A DNA stretch of 64,000 nucleotides from Roseibium sediminicola (lineage in GTDB: Bacteria; Pseudomonadota; Alphaproteobacteria; Rhizobiales; Stappiaceae): NCBI RefSeq assembly GCF_023156505.1, contig NZ_JALNMJ010000002.1, positions 204,382-268,381 of the forward strand, written 5' to 3'. The notes beneath the pieces were generated by a model, which saw only the letters and a program-made list of their open reading frames with translations, did no database searches and was not told the DNA's origin. Both the position numbers and the translations under genes were made by a program. Shown here one piece after another: positions 9,492 through 19,684 of this stretch (positions are counted from its first letter, which is position 1; the number at the start of each line of letters is the position of its first letter).

Positions 9492-11852
9492 ATGGCAGTA
9501 GAGGGGATTGGCGCCCGCGCCCTGCGCAAGGAAGACAAGCGCTTCATCACCGGCAAGGGCCGCTACACGGACGACATGACCATGCCCGGGATGGGCTTCG
9601 CGGCCTTTGTCCGCTCGCCACATGCCCATGCCAAGGTCACCGGCATCGATGCAAGCGCGGCCCTGGCTATGCCGGGTGTCGACGCTGTGCTTACTGGAGA
9701 CCAGCTTATTGGCGACGGCATCGGCAACCTGATTTGTGGCTGGATGATCCATTCCAAGGACGGCTCGCCGATGAAAATGGGCGGCTGGCGCGCCCTGGAA
9801 CCGGAAATCGTGCGCCATGTCGGCCAGGCGGTCGCCGTGGTCGTCGCCGACACCCAGGCCCAGGCCCGCGACGCGGCGGACGCTGTTGTCGTCGACTATG
9901 AGGAACTGCCGGCCGTGATTGATCCGCTGGCAGCGCTTGAGCCGGGCGCGCCGCAGCTTCATCCGGAGGCCGAAGGCAACCTGATCTACGATTGGGAGAT
10001 CGGCGACGAAGCCGCTACCAACGCGGCATTCGAGAAGGCGGCCCATGTCACCCGCATGGAGATCCACAACAACCGCCTGGTTCCGAACGCAATGGAACCG
10101 CGCGCGGCTCTGGCGGGCTACGATGCAGCGGAAGAGCATTACACGCTCTACACCACCTCGCAGAACCCGCATGTGGCCCGTCTGGTGCTGTCGGCCTTTT
10201 ATAACGTCGCGCCGGAACACAAGCTGCGCGTGATCGCGCCGGATGTCGGCGGCGGTTTCGGTTCAAAGATCTACATCTATCCGGAAGAAATGGTCTGCCT
10301 GTGGGCTTCCAAGCGGGTAGGACGTCCGGTCAAATGGGTCTCGGACCGCACCGAGGCCTTCCTGACGGATGCCCATGGCCGCGATCACCGCTCGGAGGCG
10401 GAACTGGCTCTGGACGCCGACAACAGGATTCTGGGGTTCCGGGTCAAGACGGTGGCCAATCTCGGCGCCTACATGTCGCTGTTCTCGTCGTCGGTGCCGA
10501 CCTATCTCTACGCAACGTTGCTGTCGGGCCAGTATGACATCCCGGCGATCCACGCCAACGTGAAGACGGTCTATACCAACACCACGCCGGTGGATGCCTA
10601 TCGCGGCGCAGGTCGTCCGGAAGCGACCTATCTTCTTGAGCGGGTGATGGAAACAGCGGCACGCGAGGTTGGCCTGTCTCCGGCCGAGTTCCGCCGCAAG
10701 AACTTCATCCGTACCTTCCCGCACCAGACGCCGGTGATCATGTGCTACGACGCCGGCAACTACGATGCGACGCTGGATGCGGCTCTGAAGGCCGCCGACT
10801 ATGACGGTTTTGCCGCTCGCAAGGCTGAGGCCGCTTCGCGCGGCAAGCTGCGCGGCATTGGCCTGTCCTGTTACATCGAGGCCTGCGGCATCGCACCGTC
10901 GGCGGCCGTCGGGTCCCTGGGAGCCGGCGTCGGTCTCTGGGAATCGGCCGAGGTGCGGGTCAATCCGGTCGGCACGATCGAGGTGCTGACCGGTTCGCAC
11001 AGCCATGGCCAGGGCCATGAGACCACCTTTGCCCAGCTGATCAGCGAACGCTTCGGCCTCGACACGGACGCCGTCTCGATCGTTCATGGCGATACCGACA
11101 AGGTACAGTTCGGCATGGGCACATACGGCTCCCGGTCTGGCGCCGTCGGCATGTCGGCGATCGTCAAGGCGCTCGACAAGGTCGAGGCAAAGGCCAAGAA
11201 GATTGCGGCGCATCTGATGGAGGCCGCCGAGGGCGACATCCAGATCGAGGGCGGCGAGTTGAAAGTGGCCGGCACCGACAAGAAGTTGAGCTTCACCGAG
11301 GTCGCGCTAGCCGCCTACACCGCCCACAACCTGCCGGAAGGCATGGAGCCGGGATTGAAGGAAGGTGCGTTCTACGACCCGACCAACTTCACCTTCCCGG
11401 CAGGCACTTATGTCTGTGAAGTGGAAGTCGATCCGGACACCGGCAAGACCGAGGTGGTCAGCTTCGTCGCCGCCGATGATTTCGGAAACATCATCAACCC
11501 GATGATCGTCGAAGGCCAGGTCCATGGCGGTATCACACAGGGCATCGGCCAGGCACTGCTGGAAAACGCGTCCTATGACGAGAACGGTCAGCTCCTGACG
11601 GCGTCCTACATGGACTATTGCATGCCGCGCGCCGACGACGTGCCGTCCTACCAGCTGTCCACCCATGTCACCGAATGCCCGGGCAACCCGCTCGGCATGA
11701 AGGGCTGCGGCGAGGCAGGTGCGATTGGATCGCCGCCGGCGGTGATCAACGCCATCACCGATGCCATCGGCAACAACGGTTTGTCCATGCCGGCTTCTCC
11801 GGAAAAGGTCTGGGCCCTGTGCCAGGCTGGCATGAGGCAGGCGGCCGAATAA
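9492..11852 (+). CDS. coxL: CoxL-like molybdopterin-binding large subunit, form II
   Basis: This 786-residue protein is the Mo-cofactor-binding catalytic subunit of the xanthine-oxidase superfamily. It carries VGGGFGSK in the Mo-binding region and the catalytic-base loop [12 protein letters not shown] with Glu741. The active-site loop reads AYRGAGR at residues 369-375. Form I (true aerobic CO dehydrogenase) has AYRCSFR, whose Cys holds the Cu of the Mo-Cu centre. This protein therefore lacks the Cu ligand and belongs to the form II group, whose natural substrate is uncertain. The start at 9492 follows GGGAGAGAA. Cofactor genes moaC and moeA lie 4 kb downstream on the other strand. No coxDEF-type maturation genes are present here. 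Confidence 0.93.
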   Translation: MAVEGIGARALRKEDKRFITGKGRYTDDMTMPGMGFAAFVRSPHAHAKVTGIDASAALAMPGVDAVLTGDQLIGDGIGNLICGWMIHSKDGSPMKMGGWRALEPEIVRHVGQAVAVVVADTQAQARDAADAVVVDYEELPAVIDPLAALEPGAPQLHPEAEGNLIYDWEIGDEAATNAAFEKAAHVTRMEIHNNRLVPNAMEPRAALAGYDAAEEHYTLYTTSQNPHVARLVLSAFYNVAPEHKLRVIAPDVGGGFGSKIYIYPEEMVCLWASKRVGRPVKWVSDRTEAFLTDAHGRDHRSEAELALDADNRILGFRVKTVANLGAYMSLFSSSVPTYLYATLLSGQYDIPAIHANVKTVYTNTTPVDAYRGAGRPEATYLLERVMETAAREVGLSPAEFRRKNFIRTFPHQTPVIMCYDAGNYDATLDAALKAADYDGFAARKAEAASRGKLRGIGLSCYIEACGIAPSAAVGSLGAGVGLWESAEVRVNPVGTIEVLTGSHSHGQGHETTFAQLISERFGLDTDAVSIVHGDTDKVQFGMGTYGSRSGAVGMSAIVKALDKVEAKAKKIAAHLMEAAEGDIQIEGGELKVAGTDKKLSFTEVALAAYTAHNLPEGMEPGLKEGAFYDPTNFTFPAGTYVCEVEVDPDTGKTEVVSFVAADDFGNIINPMIVEGQVHGGITQGIGQALLENASYDENGQLLTASYMDYCMPRADDVPSYQLSTHVTECPGNPLGMKGCGEAGAIGSPPAVINAITDAIGNNGLSMPASPEKVWALCQAGMRQAAE

Positions 11853-11913
11853 ACACTTTCGGGCGGGGGACCCCCGCCCATCCTGGAACAGACTTTTTCG
11901 GGGGAGACCCAAC

Positions 11914-12714
11914 ATGTATGAGACAAATTATCACCGCGCAGGTTCCGTTGCCGAGGCCGCGGAGAAAATGGCCGGCGCCGATGACGGCAAGTTTCTTGGT
12001 GGCGGTCAGACGCTGTTGCCGACCATGAAACAGCGACTGGCCGCGCCGTCCGATCTGATTGACGTCACCAAGATCGCCGAAATGAAAGGCATTTGCGCCG
12101 ATGGCGACGGTGTCTCCATCGGAGCCGCGACAACCCATGCGGAAGTGGCAGGATCAGACCTTGTGAAACAGACCCTTCCTGGGTTGGCCTCCCTTGCGGG
12201 CGGCATTGGCGATCCAGCCGTTCGCCATATGGGCACGATCGGCGGGTCGATCGCCAACAACGATCCGGCGGCGGACTATCCGGCCGCTCTTGTCGCGCTC
12301 GGAGCCACGGTGATCACCAGCAAGCGTGAACTTGCCGCCGAAGACTTCTTCACCGGCATGTTCGAAACGGCGCTTGAGGATGACGAAGTGGTTGTCTCCG
12401 TCAAGTTCCCTGGAGCTGCCGCCAGCGCCTATGCTAAATATCCAAACCCGGCCTCACGCTATGCCATGGCGGGCGTCTTTGTGGCCAAGGGCAAGGATGG
12501 CGGCGTAAAGGTCGCCGTGACCGGAGCCGGCCAGGACGGGGTCTTCCGCATGTCGGCCATGGAAACGGCGCTTGCTGGGAATTTTTCTCCGGATGCGGTT
12601 GCCGGCATTGCACCGAATGCGGACGATCTCCTGTCTGATCTGCACGGTTCGGCCGCTTATCGGGCGAACCTGGTCACGGTGATGGCCAAGCGTGCGATTG
12701 CAGCGGCTGGATAA
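11914..12714 (+). CDS. coxM: CoxM-like FAD-binding subunit
   Basis: This 266-residue protein is the medium, FAD-binding subunit of the CoxSLM-type enzyme; it accepts electrons from the Fe-S subunit and passes them to the respiratory chain. The two flavin motifs are present: [15 protein letters not shown] near residues 29-43 and [19 protein letters not shown] near 108-126. The C-terminal CO_deh_flav_C-type domain occupies about 165-266. The gene follows coxL by 61 bp with a GGGGGAGA-type site before the ATG. It ends 23 bp before a strong hairpin terminator, so the G-S-L-M set appears to be one transcription unit. Confidence 0.94.
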   Translation: MYETNYHRAGSVAEAAEKMAGADDGKFLGGGQTLLPTMKQRLAAPSDLIDVTKIAEMKGICADGDGVSIGAATTHAEVAGSDLVKQTLPGLASLAGGIGDPAVRHMGTIGGSIANNDPAADYPAALVALGATVITSKRELAAEDFFTGMFETALEDDEVVVSVKFPGAAASAYAKYPNPASRYAMAGVFVAKGKDGGVKVAVTGAGQDGVFRMSAMETALAGNFSPDAVAGIAPNADDLLSDLHGSAAYRANLVTVMAKRAIAAAG

Positions 12715-12737
12715 ACAGCCTATACGAGAAAAGCTGG

Positions 12738-12766
12738 AGCCCGGCCGGGAAACGGCCGGGCTTTCT
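12738..12766 (+). terminator. Rho-independent terminator after coxM
   Basis: AGCCCGGCCG and CGGCCGGGCT form a perfect 10-bp stem with a short GGAAA loop (12738-12762), followed by TTCTT. It closes the cox cluster. The following 247 bp up to the ABC transporter gene hold no gene that I can support. Confidence 0.85.
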
Positions 12767-13013
12767 TGCTGGATTTTCAGCAGGTTCGACAAAAACTGTC
12801 ATCTTACGTTCACGGGCAGTGGGCAGGTGACTAATGAGAAACAGCGACGACTTCCGGCCCGATCGCCTGTGGCGGATCGATAATTTCGCCGCAATGCAAA
12901 GTCACGTAGGCTCGAAAGGCGGGTGTTGTGACCGGTGGCACATTGTATCAGGTCGCTAACGGGCATATTCAGGGACCTGGCAATAGCCCGCAAATGGAGA
13001 CCACGAGGAGCCG

Positions 13014-14762
13014 ATGGCTGGAGCAAAACAACAACCGATGAAGCATAGCGGCGGGCGTGACAATCCGGTCTCCCAGGCGTTCCGGCCCGTTCGCACAGCC
13101 TTTTGGGGCGTTGCGCTGGTCAGTTTCGTCATCAACATCCTGATGCTGACCGGACCCGTCTTCATGCTTCAGGTGTATGACCGTGTTCTGGCCAGCGGCT
13201 CCGTGCCGACACTCGTGGTGATCGGTTCCCTCGCGATTGTGCTCTACGTATTCTACGGCCTTCTGGAAGGGGTGCGCGGCCGCATTCTGGCCAGGCTCGG
13301 CCAGCGGGTCGATGCCAGGTTGTCCGGGATTGTCTACAGGGTCTCCAACAGCCTGCCCATTCGTCTCGGCAGTAGAGCCGCCAAGCTCCGGCCGGTGCAG
13401 GACCTGGATACGGTGCGCCAGTTTCTCTCGGGACCCGGACCGGCGGCGATTTTTGATATTCCCTGGCTGCCGCTTTACCTCGGCATCGTGTTCCTGTTCC
13501 ATCCCTTGCTCGGCGTTGTCGGGCTCGGCGGCGCGCTCGTGATTTCCGTGCTGATCGGCCTGAATGAAATGATGTCGCGCGGACCATCGGAAGAGGCGGC
13601 CGGACATGCGGGCCGGCGCGCTGCCGAGATCGAAATGGGGCAGCGGAATTCCGAAGTGCTGACCGCCATGGGCATGCAGGACGCCTTGACTGGCAAATGG
13701 AATGCACAGAACGGCGACTACCTGGCAACACAGCGCCGCGCGGCCGACCGTACAGGACTGTTCGGCACGGCCATCAAGACCATCCGCTTTGTTCTGCAAT
13801 CGGCTATCCTGGGTGTGGGCGCCTGGCTTGCCATCAAGCAGGAGATCAGCCCGGGTGTCATGATCGCTGCTTCGATCATGACCTCGCGCGCGTTGTCACC
13901 GATCGAGCAGGCCGTTGCTCAGTGGCGCGGCTTTGTCGCCAGCCGTCAGGCCCTGAAACGGCTCCGGGAAGTGCTCCAGGTCGCGGAAGCAGAACCGGAA
14001 AAAATGGACCTGCCGATGCCCAAGGAGAAACTCACCGTGGAACAGGTGTTCTGCGGTCCCTTCGGCGAGGCCATGCCATACGTGCAGAATGTGTCCCTGG
14101 AACTGCAGGCCGGGGATGGCCTTGGCATTATCGGGCCTTCCGGTTCAGGAAAATCGACCTTTGCCCGGGCTTTGGTTGGAGCGACTCCGGCCCTTAAAGG
14201 GGTGATCCGCTATGACGGCGCCGAGCTCGGCCAGTGGCCAAGCGGCCGTCGCGGTGAATTCATAGGGTATCTGCCGCAGGACCTGCAATTGTTCGACGGC
14301 ACGATTGCGGACAATATCGCCCGGTTCAGCACCAACGCTTCGCCGGACATGATCATTCAGGCCGCGAAGCTCGCCGATGTGCATGACCTGATCGTCGGTC
14401 TTCCCGAGGGCTACAACACGGTGATCGGCCGCACCGGCCGTCTGCTTTCCGCCGGGCAAAGACAGCGTATTGCATTGGCCAGGGCCCTTTATGGTGACCC
14501 GTTCCTGGTTGTGCTCGATGAGCCGAATTCCAATCTGGACGCGGAAGGCGAGGGCGCTCTGACCGGCGCCATCAAGGCCATGCGTGAAAAAGGCTCCATC
14601 GTCGTGATCATTGCACACCGACCGAGCGCGATTGCGACGGTCGACAAGATCCTGTGCCTGAAGGACGGCAAGATGGCTGGCTTTGGGCCGAAGGAAGAAG
14701 TGCTCAGGCAAGTGGTTCAGCCGGTGCAGCAACAGCGCGCCGTGGTTGGCACGGGACGGTGA
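13014..14762 (+). CDS. Type I secretion ABC transporter (PrtD/LapB-like permease-ATPase)
   Basis: This 582-residue half-transporter is the inner-membrane ATPase of a type I secretion system that exports C-terminally signalled, often RTX, proteins in one step. The membrane domain covers ~1-310, including FRPVRTAFWGVALVSFVINILML and GPVFMLQVYDRVLASGSVPTL, typical of the PrtD family. The nucleotide-binding domain has Walker A GPSGSGKST (~375), a Q-loop (YLPQDLQLFDGT), the signature LSAGQRQRIALARAL (SAGQ rather than SGGQ) and Walker B FLVVLDEPNSNLD. There is no C39 peptidase domain. AGGAG lies just before the ATG at a tight spacing. Its stop overlaps the next start (TGATG). No substrate gene is adjacent; the RTX protein at the right end of the window is a candidate. 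Confidence 0.92.
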   Translation: MAGAKQQPMKHSGGRDNPVSQAFRPVRTAFWGVALVSFVINILMLTGPVFMLQVYDRVLASGSVPTLVVIGSLAIVLYVFYGLLEGVRGRILARLGQRVDARLSGIVYRVSNSLPIRLGSRAAKLRPVQDLDTVRQFLSGPGPAAIFDIPWLPLYLGIVFLFHPLLGVVGLGGALVISVLIGLNEMMSRGPSEEAAGHAGRRAAEIEMGQRNSEVLTAMGMQDALTGKWNAQNGDYLATQRRAADRTGLFGTAIKTIRFVLQSAILGVGAWLAIKQEISPGVMIAASIMTSRALSPIEQAVAQWRGFVASRQALKRLREVLQVAEAEPEKMDLPMPKEKLTVEQVFCGPFGEAMPYVQNVSLELQAGDGLGIIGPSGSGKSTFARALVGATPALKGVIRYDGAELGQWPSGRRGEFIGYLPQDLQLFDGTIADNIARFSTNASPDMIIQAAKLADVHDLIVGLPEGYNTVIGRTGRLLSAGQRQRIALARALYGDPFLVVLDEPNSNLDAEGEGALTGAIKAMREKGSIVVIIAHRPSAIATVDKILCLKDGKMAGFGPKEEVLRQVVQPVQQQRAVVGTGR

Positions 14763-16096
14763 TGATGTCGAAAAACAAAAACGCAGACGTGACGGCGAAA
14801 CCGCAATCCGACCCCGATCAGGAGCTGCGCCAGACCGTGCGCAATCATCTCCTGTTCGCCCTGTTTCTGGCGCTGTTGGTGGTTGGCGGCATCGGTGGCT
14901 GGGCCACCTTTACGGAGATTTCCGGCGCAGTGGTCTCTTCCGGAACCATTGTCGTGGAGACCAATACCAAGCATGTTCAGCACCGCGAAGGCGGTATTGT
15001 CCGGCAGATCCGCGTCAAGAACGGCGACACGGTGGAAGCCGGCGACCTTTTGATCAGCCTGGACGATACGGTCACGCGTGCCAATCTGGCGGTGATCACA
15101 AAGCAGCTGACAGAGCTGACGGCCCAGGAATACAGGCTCGAGGCGGAACGCGATGATCTGCCCACGATCGACTGGCCGGAAGAACGTAAGCGAGACCTGG
15201 GCGATATCGAACGCGGCCAGCAGCTGCTGCTGGAAGCGCGCCGAAATTCCAAGGACGGGCGCAAGAACCAGCTGGAAGAACAGATCCGCCAGTTCAACAA
15301 GCAGACCGAGGGCCTTCAGGCCCAGGTCGATGCCAAGGATTCCGAAATTGAGTTGATTGACGAAGAACTGGCCGATCTCGGGGGGCTGCTCAACAAACAG
15401 CTGGTCTCCAAGAGCCGTGTGACCGGTTTGCGCCGTGAAAAGGCGCGCCTGTCGGGGGAATATGGCGATCTGATCGCCCAGATCGCCCGCACCAAGGAAG
15501 CGATCAGCGAGCGGCGTATCCAGATCCTGCAGATCGAGGAATCCTATCGCGCCGAAGTGCTGGAACAGTTGCAGGAAGTCCGCTCGCGCATTGCCCAGCT
15601 GGAAGAACAGAAGATCGCGGCGGAGGACGAATTGACCCGTGTCGACATTCTGGCGCCCAGAAACGGGTATGTGCACCAGTTGTCCGTGCACACGATCGGC
15701 GGCGTGATAGCCCCGGGCGAAACCGTCATGCAGATTGTGCCGCGCGAAGACCAGCTGATCGTGGAGACGCAGGTGCGTCCGGTGGATATCGACCAGATGT
15801 CACCTGGGCAGAAGGCGCGAATCCGCTTTCCGAGCTTCGATCAGCGGACCACGCCGGAATTGACCGCCCAGCTTCTGACGGTATCGGCGGACCTCAACGA
15901 GGATGAGCGCACCGGCAACAGCTACTATGTAGCGCGCCTTTTGATCGACGAGGAGGAACTCAGCAAGCTCGGAGAAAAGGTCCTGGTTCCCGGAATGCCT
16001 GTCGAGACATTCTTGCAGACCGGCGATCGCACTGTGCTGAGCTACCTGGTGAAACCTGTCACCGACCAGATCGCACACGCGCTCAGGGAGCAATGA
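14762..16096 (+). CDS. Type I secretion membrane fusion protein (HlyD/PrtE family)
   Basis: This 444-residue periplasmic adaptor connects the ABC transporter to an outer-membrane TolC-like channel. It has a short cytoplasmic tail, one transmembrane helix near residues 30-50 (LLFALFLALLVVGGIGGWA), a lipoyl-like half motif (HREGGIVRQI), a long coiled-coil hairpin (~100-290) and the second lipoyl half with beta-barrel (DILAPRNGYVHQLSVHTIGG). The ATG at 14762 overlaps the transporter stop by 1 base; ATG 14765 is an alternative. The gene is convergent with moeA 12 bp away. The pair lacks an adjacent outer-membrane factor, as is usual when a housekeeping TolC is shared. Confidence 0.92.
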   Translation: MMSKNKNADVTAKPQSDPDQELRQTVRNHLLFALFLALLVVGGIGGWATFTEISGAVVSSGTIVVETNTKHVQHREGGIVRQIRVKNGDTVEAGDLLISLDDTVTRANLAVITKQLTELTAQEYRLEAERDDLPTIDWPEERKRDLGDIERGQQLLLEARRNSKDGRKNQLEEQIRQFNKQTEGLQAQVDAKDSEIELIDEELADLGGLLNKQLVSKSRVTGLRREKARLSGEYGDLIAQIARTKEAISERRIQILQIEESYRAEVLEQLQEVRSRIAQLEEQKIAAEDELTRVDILAPRNGYVHQLSVHTIGGVIAPGETVMQIVPREDQLIVETQVRPVDIDQMSPGQKARIRFPSFDQRTTPELTAQLLTVSADLNEDERTGNSYYVARLLIDEEELSKLGEKVLVPGMPVETFLQTGDRTVLSYLVKPVTDQIAHALREQ

Positions 16097-16108
16097 CGCT
16101 CCGAAACG

Positions 16109-17314
16109 TCATAAAACCAGGATGGGAACGTCCGCACCGGCCTCTAGCGCCGGTGCGTGCGGTGCGCGGATGATCAGGGCGCCCGAACTGGCCAGAAGGT
16201 TCAGCATGGAACTGTCCTGCCTGCCAAACGGGGTAACGCGCAACCGGCCGTCTTCGTCCTCAGAAAGCGTTGCCCGCACATAATCCTGCCGGCGATCGTT
16301 TTCCGGCAGCGACGCGCCGAGAACAGCCGATTGCGACCGTCCTGTTGCTTCCGGCTGGCCGAGCATCCTGTGAATCAGCGGTTTCAAAAACAACAGCCCG
16401 CAGACCAGGCTGGAGACCGGATTGCCAGGCAATCCGAGCACCTTGGTGGTGCCGAGCCGTCCGGCCATGAGCGGTTTTCCGGGGCGCATGGCGATGCGCC
16501 AGAAAGCCAGATCCATGCCTTCCTTGCCGAGGACCTCCTGAACCAGATCGTGGTCGCCGACGGACGCACCGCCAAGTGTGACCAGGATGTCGGCCTTGGC
16601 GGTGAGCGCGTCGCGCACATGACCGGCCAATGTCACCGGGTCATCGGGTGAAATGCCGAGGTCGACCGGCTCGCCGCCGCAATCCTCGACCATGGCCGCG
16701 ATGCCGGCATGGTTGGAGGCAATGATCTGGTCAGGGCCAGGTTCGGTGCCGGGCCGGACCAGCTCGTCACCGGTCGCCAGGATGGCCACTTTCGGCCGTT
16801 TCCGGACCGGAAGCACCGCATGGTTCATGGCGGCCGCCAGCGCCAGGTGGCGATAGGACAGTTTCAGCGGCGGTTCCAGAAGAACAGCGCCCTTGGCAAA
16901 GTCCAGTCCGGCAGGGCGCACGAATGCCCCGGAGCGGGGGGCTTCCAGTACGGTGATCGTGTCGCCGTCGCGTCTGGCATCTTCCTGGATCAGGATCGTG
17001 TCTGCACCGGCGGGAACAGGCGCGCCGGTGAATATCCGCACCGCCTGTCCCGCCGCTACGGTGCCTGAAAATCCGTGTCCGGCCGGCGCTTCGCCGATCA
17101 CGTCAAGCTTTGTCGCCTTGCCGGCAAGATCCTGATGGCGAATGGCATACCCGTCCATGGCGGATGCCGGAAAGGGTGGTTGTGTCCGTGTCGAGGCGAG
17201 GGGAGCCGCCAGAATACGCCCATTGGCCTCCGCGAGCGGGACGTGTTCCACGTCGGTCCGGGTCACATCGGAAAGCAGTTTTTGCAGCGCTTCGGCAACA
17301 GGCATAAGGCTCAT
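16109..17314 (-). CDS. moeA: Molybdopterin molybdenumtransferase MoeA
   Basis: MoeA inserts molybdate into adenylylated molybdopterin to complete the Mo cofactor. The 401-residue length is typical. N-terminal signatures include PFPASAMDGYA and the GxVPxGADT-like FTGAPVPAGADTI. The central MPT-binding (MoaB/Mog-like) domain has ILATGDELV and LVTLGGASVGDHD. The C-terminal part has KVLGLPGNPVSSLV followed by a small beta domain. The start codon overlaps the moaC stop by one base, so the two are translationally coupled. It is the last gene of the minus-strand ppiD-trpD-trpC-moaC-moeA run. The cofactor would serve the form II CoxL encoded nearby, among other enzymes. Confidence 0.95.
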   Translation of the reverse strand: MSLMPVAEALQKLLSDVTRTDVEHVPLAEANGRILAAPLASTRTQPPFPASAMDGYAIRHQDLAGKATKLDVIGEAPAGHGFSGTVAAGQAVRIFTGAPVPAGADTILIQEDARRDGDTITVLEAPRSGAFVRPAGLDFAKGAVLLEPPLKLSYRHLALAAAMNHAVLPVRKRPKVAILATGDELVRPGTEPGPDQIIASNHAGIAAMVEDCGGEPVDLGISPDDPVTLAGHVRDALTAKADILVTLGGASVGDHDLVQEVLGKEGMDLAFWRIAMRPGKPLMAGRLGTTKVLGLPGNPVSSLVCGLLFLKPLIHRMLGQPEATGRSQSAVLGASLPENDRRQDYVRATLSEDEDGRLRVTPFGRQDSSMLNLLASSGALIIRAPHAPALEAGADVPILVL

Positions 17315-17826
17315 CAGGTACCGCCCTGGCTGCCGTCTTTCGCGATCGTCCAGTGTCCTGACTTGCCACCGGCCTTCTCCAGAAGACGGATGTCGCCGAT
17401 CACCATGCCGCGATCCACGGCCTTGGCCATGTCATAAATCGTCAGGCAGGCGAGGGAACAGGCTGTCAGGGCTTCCATCTCAACACCGGTCTGGCCGCTG
17501 ACCTTGGTCGTCGCCGTGACGATCAGGCCGGGCAGGGCTTCGTCCACCTCGATATCGACGGTGACCTTCGACAGCATCAGCGGATGGCACAGCGGGATCA
17601 GCTCGTGGGTTCGTTTTGCGGCGAGAATGCCCGCCAGACGGGCGGTGCCGATGACATCGCCCTTCTTGGCATTGCCGGAGCGGATCAGATCGAGTGTTTC
17701 GGTCCGCATGGTGACGGATCCGCGGGCGGTCGCGATCCGGTGGGTCACGGCTTTCTCGGAAACGTCCACCATGTTGGCGGCGCCGGCCTCGTCCAGATGC
17801 GTAAGCTTGGGGTCCTGGTCGCCCAT
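17314..17826 (-). CDS. moaC: Cyclic pyranopterin monophosphate synthase MoaC
   Basis: MoaC converts the product of MoaA, 3',8-cyclo-7,8-dihydro-GTP, to cyclic pyranopterin monophosphate in Mo-cofactor synthesis. The 170-residue protein has the family blocks [29 protein letters not shown] and GVEMEALTA. The catalytic Asp and Lys occur in [10 protein letters not shown] near the C-terminus, followed by [11 protein letters not shown]. The gene starts 6 bp after the trpC stop and overlaps moeA by one base. The trpC-moaC-moeA order is widespread in alphaproteobacteria. Confidence 0.95.
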   Translation of the reverse strand: MGDQDPKLTHLDEAGAANMVDVSEKAVTHRIATARGSVTMRTETLDLIRSGNAKKGDVIGTARLAGILAAKRTHELIPLCHPLMLSKVTVDIEVDEALPGLIVTATTKVSGQTGVEMEALTACSLACLTIYDMAKAVDRGMVIGDIRLLEKAGGKSGHWTIAKDGSQGGT

Positions 17827-17832
17827 CTCCGT

Positions 17833-18645
17833 TTAGACCGCCTGCGAGAGGGCCGGGCGGGCCAGCAAGTTCTTCGTCGCCGCAGCGACGTCGTCCTGAC
17901 GCATCAGGCTCTCGCCGATCAGGAACGTGGAAATGCCAACCTTGTTCATGCGCGCAAGATCCGCCGGAGTGAACAGGCCGGATTCTCCGACAACGATGCG
18001 CTCGTCCGGGATTTGCGGTGCCAGTTCTTCACTGGTTTCCAGCTTGGTCTCGAAGGTCTTCAGATTGCGGTTGTTGATGCCGAGCAGCGGTGAACTCAAC
18101 TTGAGCGCCCGCTCCAGTTCCGAAGCGTTGTGCACTTCCAAAAGGACATCCATGCCGAGCTCAAAGGCCGTGTCCTCAAGCGCCCTGGCGGTGTCGTCAT
18201 CGACAGCGGCAAGGATGATCAGGATACAGTCGCCACCCCAGGCGCGGGCTTCAAAGACCTGGTAGGTGTCATAAAGGAAATCCTTGCGCAGGGCGGGCAG
18301 GTTGACGGCGGCGCGGGCCGCGGCCAGGAATTCGGGCTTGCCCTGGAAGGAAGGCGTGTCCGTCAGCACAGACAGGCAGGCCGCGCCGCCGTCTTCATAG
18401 GCCTTGGCGAGGAGCGGGGGATCGAAATCTTCCCGGATCAGTCCCTTTGAGGGGCTGGCCTTCTTGATTTCCGCTATCAGCGCGTAGTTGCCTTTGGCAT
18501 GCCTGGCTTCGATCGCCTTTTGAAAACCGCGCGGTGCGGACGCGTCCGAAAGCCGAGCCTTCAGCTCGACCAGGGGAACGGCAGCCTTGGCGGCAGCGAT
18601 CTCGTCGCGCTTGTAGGCTTCGATTTTTTGAAGAATGTCGGCCAT
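17833..18645 (-). CDS. trpC: Indole-3-glycerol-phosphate synthase TrpC
   Basis: TrpC closes the indole ring from carboxyphenylaminodeoxyribulose phosphate in tryptophan biosynthesis. It is a 270-residue TIM barrel. Visible active-site elements are the Lys of [12 protein letters not shown], the RKDFLYD strand, [21 protein letters not shown] and the phosphate-binding VGESGLFTP. It is not fused to TrpF. It starts 3 bp after the trpD stop, so the genes are probably co-translated. Confidence 0.96.
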   Translation of the reverse strand: MADILQKIEAYKRDEIAAAKAAVPLVELKARLSDASAPRGFQKAIEARHAKGNYALIAEIKKASPSKGLIREDFDPPLLAKAYEDGGAACLSVLTDTPSFQGKPEFLAAARAAVNLPALRKDFLYDTYQVFEARAWGGDCILIILAAVDDDTARALEDTAFELGMDVLLEVHNASELERALKLSSPLLGINNRNLKTFETKLETSEELAPQIPDERIVVGESGLFTPADLARMNKVGISTFLIGESLMRQDDVAAATKNLLARPALSQAV

Positions 18646-18648
18646 GAA

Positions 18649-19662
18649 TTATCCGTTGGACGCCGCTACCAGTTTTTCCAGTGTGGCGGCTGCGTCGCCG
18701 CTGTCAATGGCGCTCGCGGCCATCACGACACCGGCTTTCAGATCGCCGACCTTGTCGGCCACAACCAGCGATGCGGCGGAGTTGAAGAGAACAATGTCGC
18801 GATAGGCGTTTTTGGCACCCGCCAGCACGTCCCGAAGGGCTTTGGCATTTTCAGAGGGCAAGCCGCCCTTGAGGTTTTTCGGGTCGGCCAGAGGCAAACC
18901 GACGTCCTGCGGCGAAATCTCGAAGGATCTGAGGGAACCGTCCTTCAGTTCGCAGACATGGGTCGGACCGGTGGTTGTGATTTCGTCCATGCCGTCGGAG
19001 CCATGAACGACCCAGGCTTTTTCGGAGCCGAGTTCCTTGAGGGCCTCGGCGACGGGTTCCACCCATCTGCGGGCAAACACCCCGACCATCTGCCGCTTGG
19101 CACCGGCGGGATTGGTCAGCGGCCCCAGCAGGTTGAAAATCGTTCTTGTACCGAGTTCCATGCGGGTCGGGCCGACATGTTTCATGGCTGCATGATGCAG
19201 CGGCGCGAACATGAAGCCGATACCGGCCTTGCGGATGCAGTCCGCGATCTTGGCGGCGTCGATATCAATATTGACGCCGAGTTCCGAGAGGGCTTCGGCC
19301 GCGCCCGATTTGGATGAGAGCGACCGGTTGCCGTGTTTGGCGATTGGCACGCCGCAGCCGGCCACAACAATCGCGGTGCAGGTCGAGATGTTGTAACTGC
19401 CGGAATTGTCGCCGCCGGTGCCGACGATGTCCATCACCTTCTCGGATGTCTGAACCGGGATCATCTTGGAGCGCATGGTGGCGACCGCGCCGGTCACTTC
19501 GGCAATGCTCTCGCCACGGACGCGCAGGGCCATCAGGAAGCCGCCAAGCTGCGAGGGCGTCGCGGAGCCCGACAGGATCACCTCGAAGGCCTCCCGTGCC
19601 TCGTCCGGGCTTAGGGCATGGCCGTCGGCGACCTTGGCAATGAGGTCCTTGAATGTGCTCAT
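18649..19662 (-). CDS. trpD: Anthranilate phosphoribosyltransferase TrpD
   Basis: TrpD joins anthranilate and PRPP to make phosphoribosylanthranilate. I use the start at 19662 (337 aa, [11 protein letters not shown]...), which matches the family's N-terminal helix. The frame stays open to 19863, but the extra residues are Arg/Ser-rich and overlap the ppiD end, so they are not coding. Key motifs are [17 protein letters not shown] (PRPP loop), [15 protein letters not shown], the anthranilate-binding region [17 protein letters not shown] and [11 protein letters not shown]. The gene begins 22 bp after ppiD ends. No trpE or trpG is present in the window, so the first step of the pathway is encoded elsewhere. 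Confidence 0.95.
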   Translation of the reverse strand: MSTFKDLIAKVADGHALSPDEAREAFEVILSGSATPSQLGGFLMALRVRGESIAEVTGAVATMRSKMIPVQTSEKVMDIVGTGGDNSGSYNISTCTAIVVAGCGVPIAKHGNRSLSSKSGAAEALSELGVNIDIDAAKIADCIRKAGIGFMFAPLHHAAMKHVGPTRMELGTRTIFNLLGPLTNPAGAKRQMVGVFARRWVEPVAEALKELGSEKAWVVHGSDGMDEITTTGPTHVCELKDGSLRSFEISPQDVGLPLADPKNLKGGLPSENAKALRDVLAGAKNAYRDIVLFNSAASLVVADKVGDLKAGVVMAASAIDSGDAAATLEKLVAASNG

Positions 19663-19684
19663 ATTCTCATCCCACCGCTTCAGG

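Noticed and set aside
9492..11852. Bona fide (form I) carbon monoxide dehydrogenase
   Set aside because: The active-site loop is AYRGAGR, not AYRCSFR, so the Cu-binding Cys is absent.
12834..12962. Short ORF (about 43 codons) upstream of the ABC transporter
   Set aside because: No ribosome-binding site, no similarity and no conserved features.
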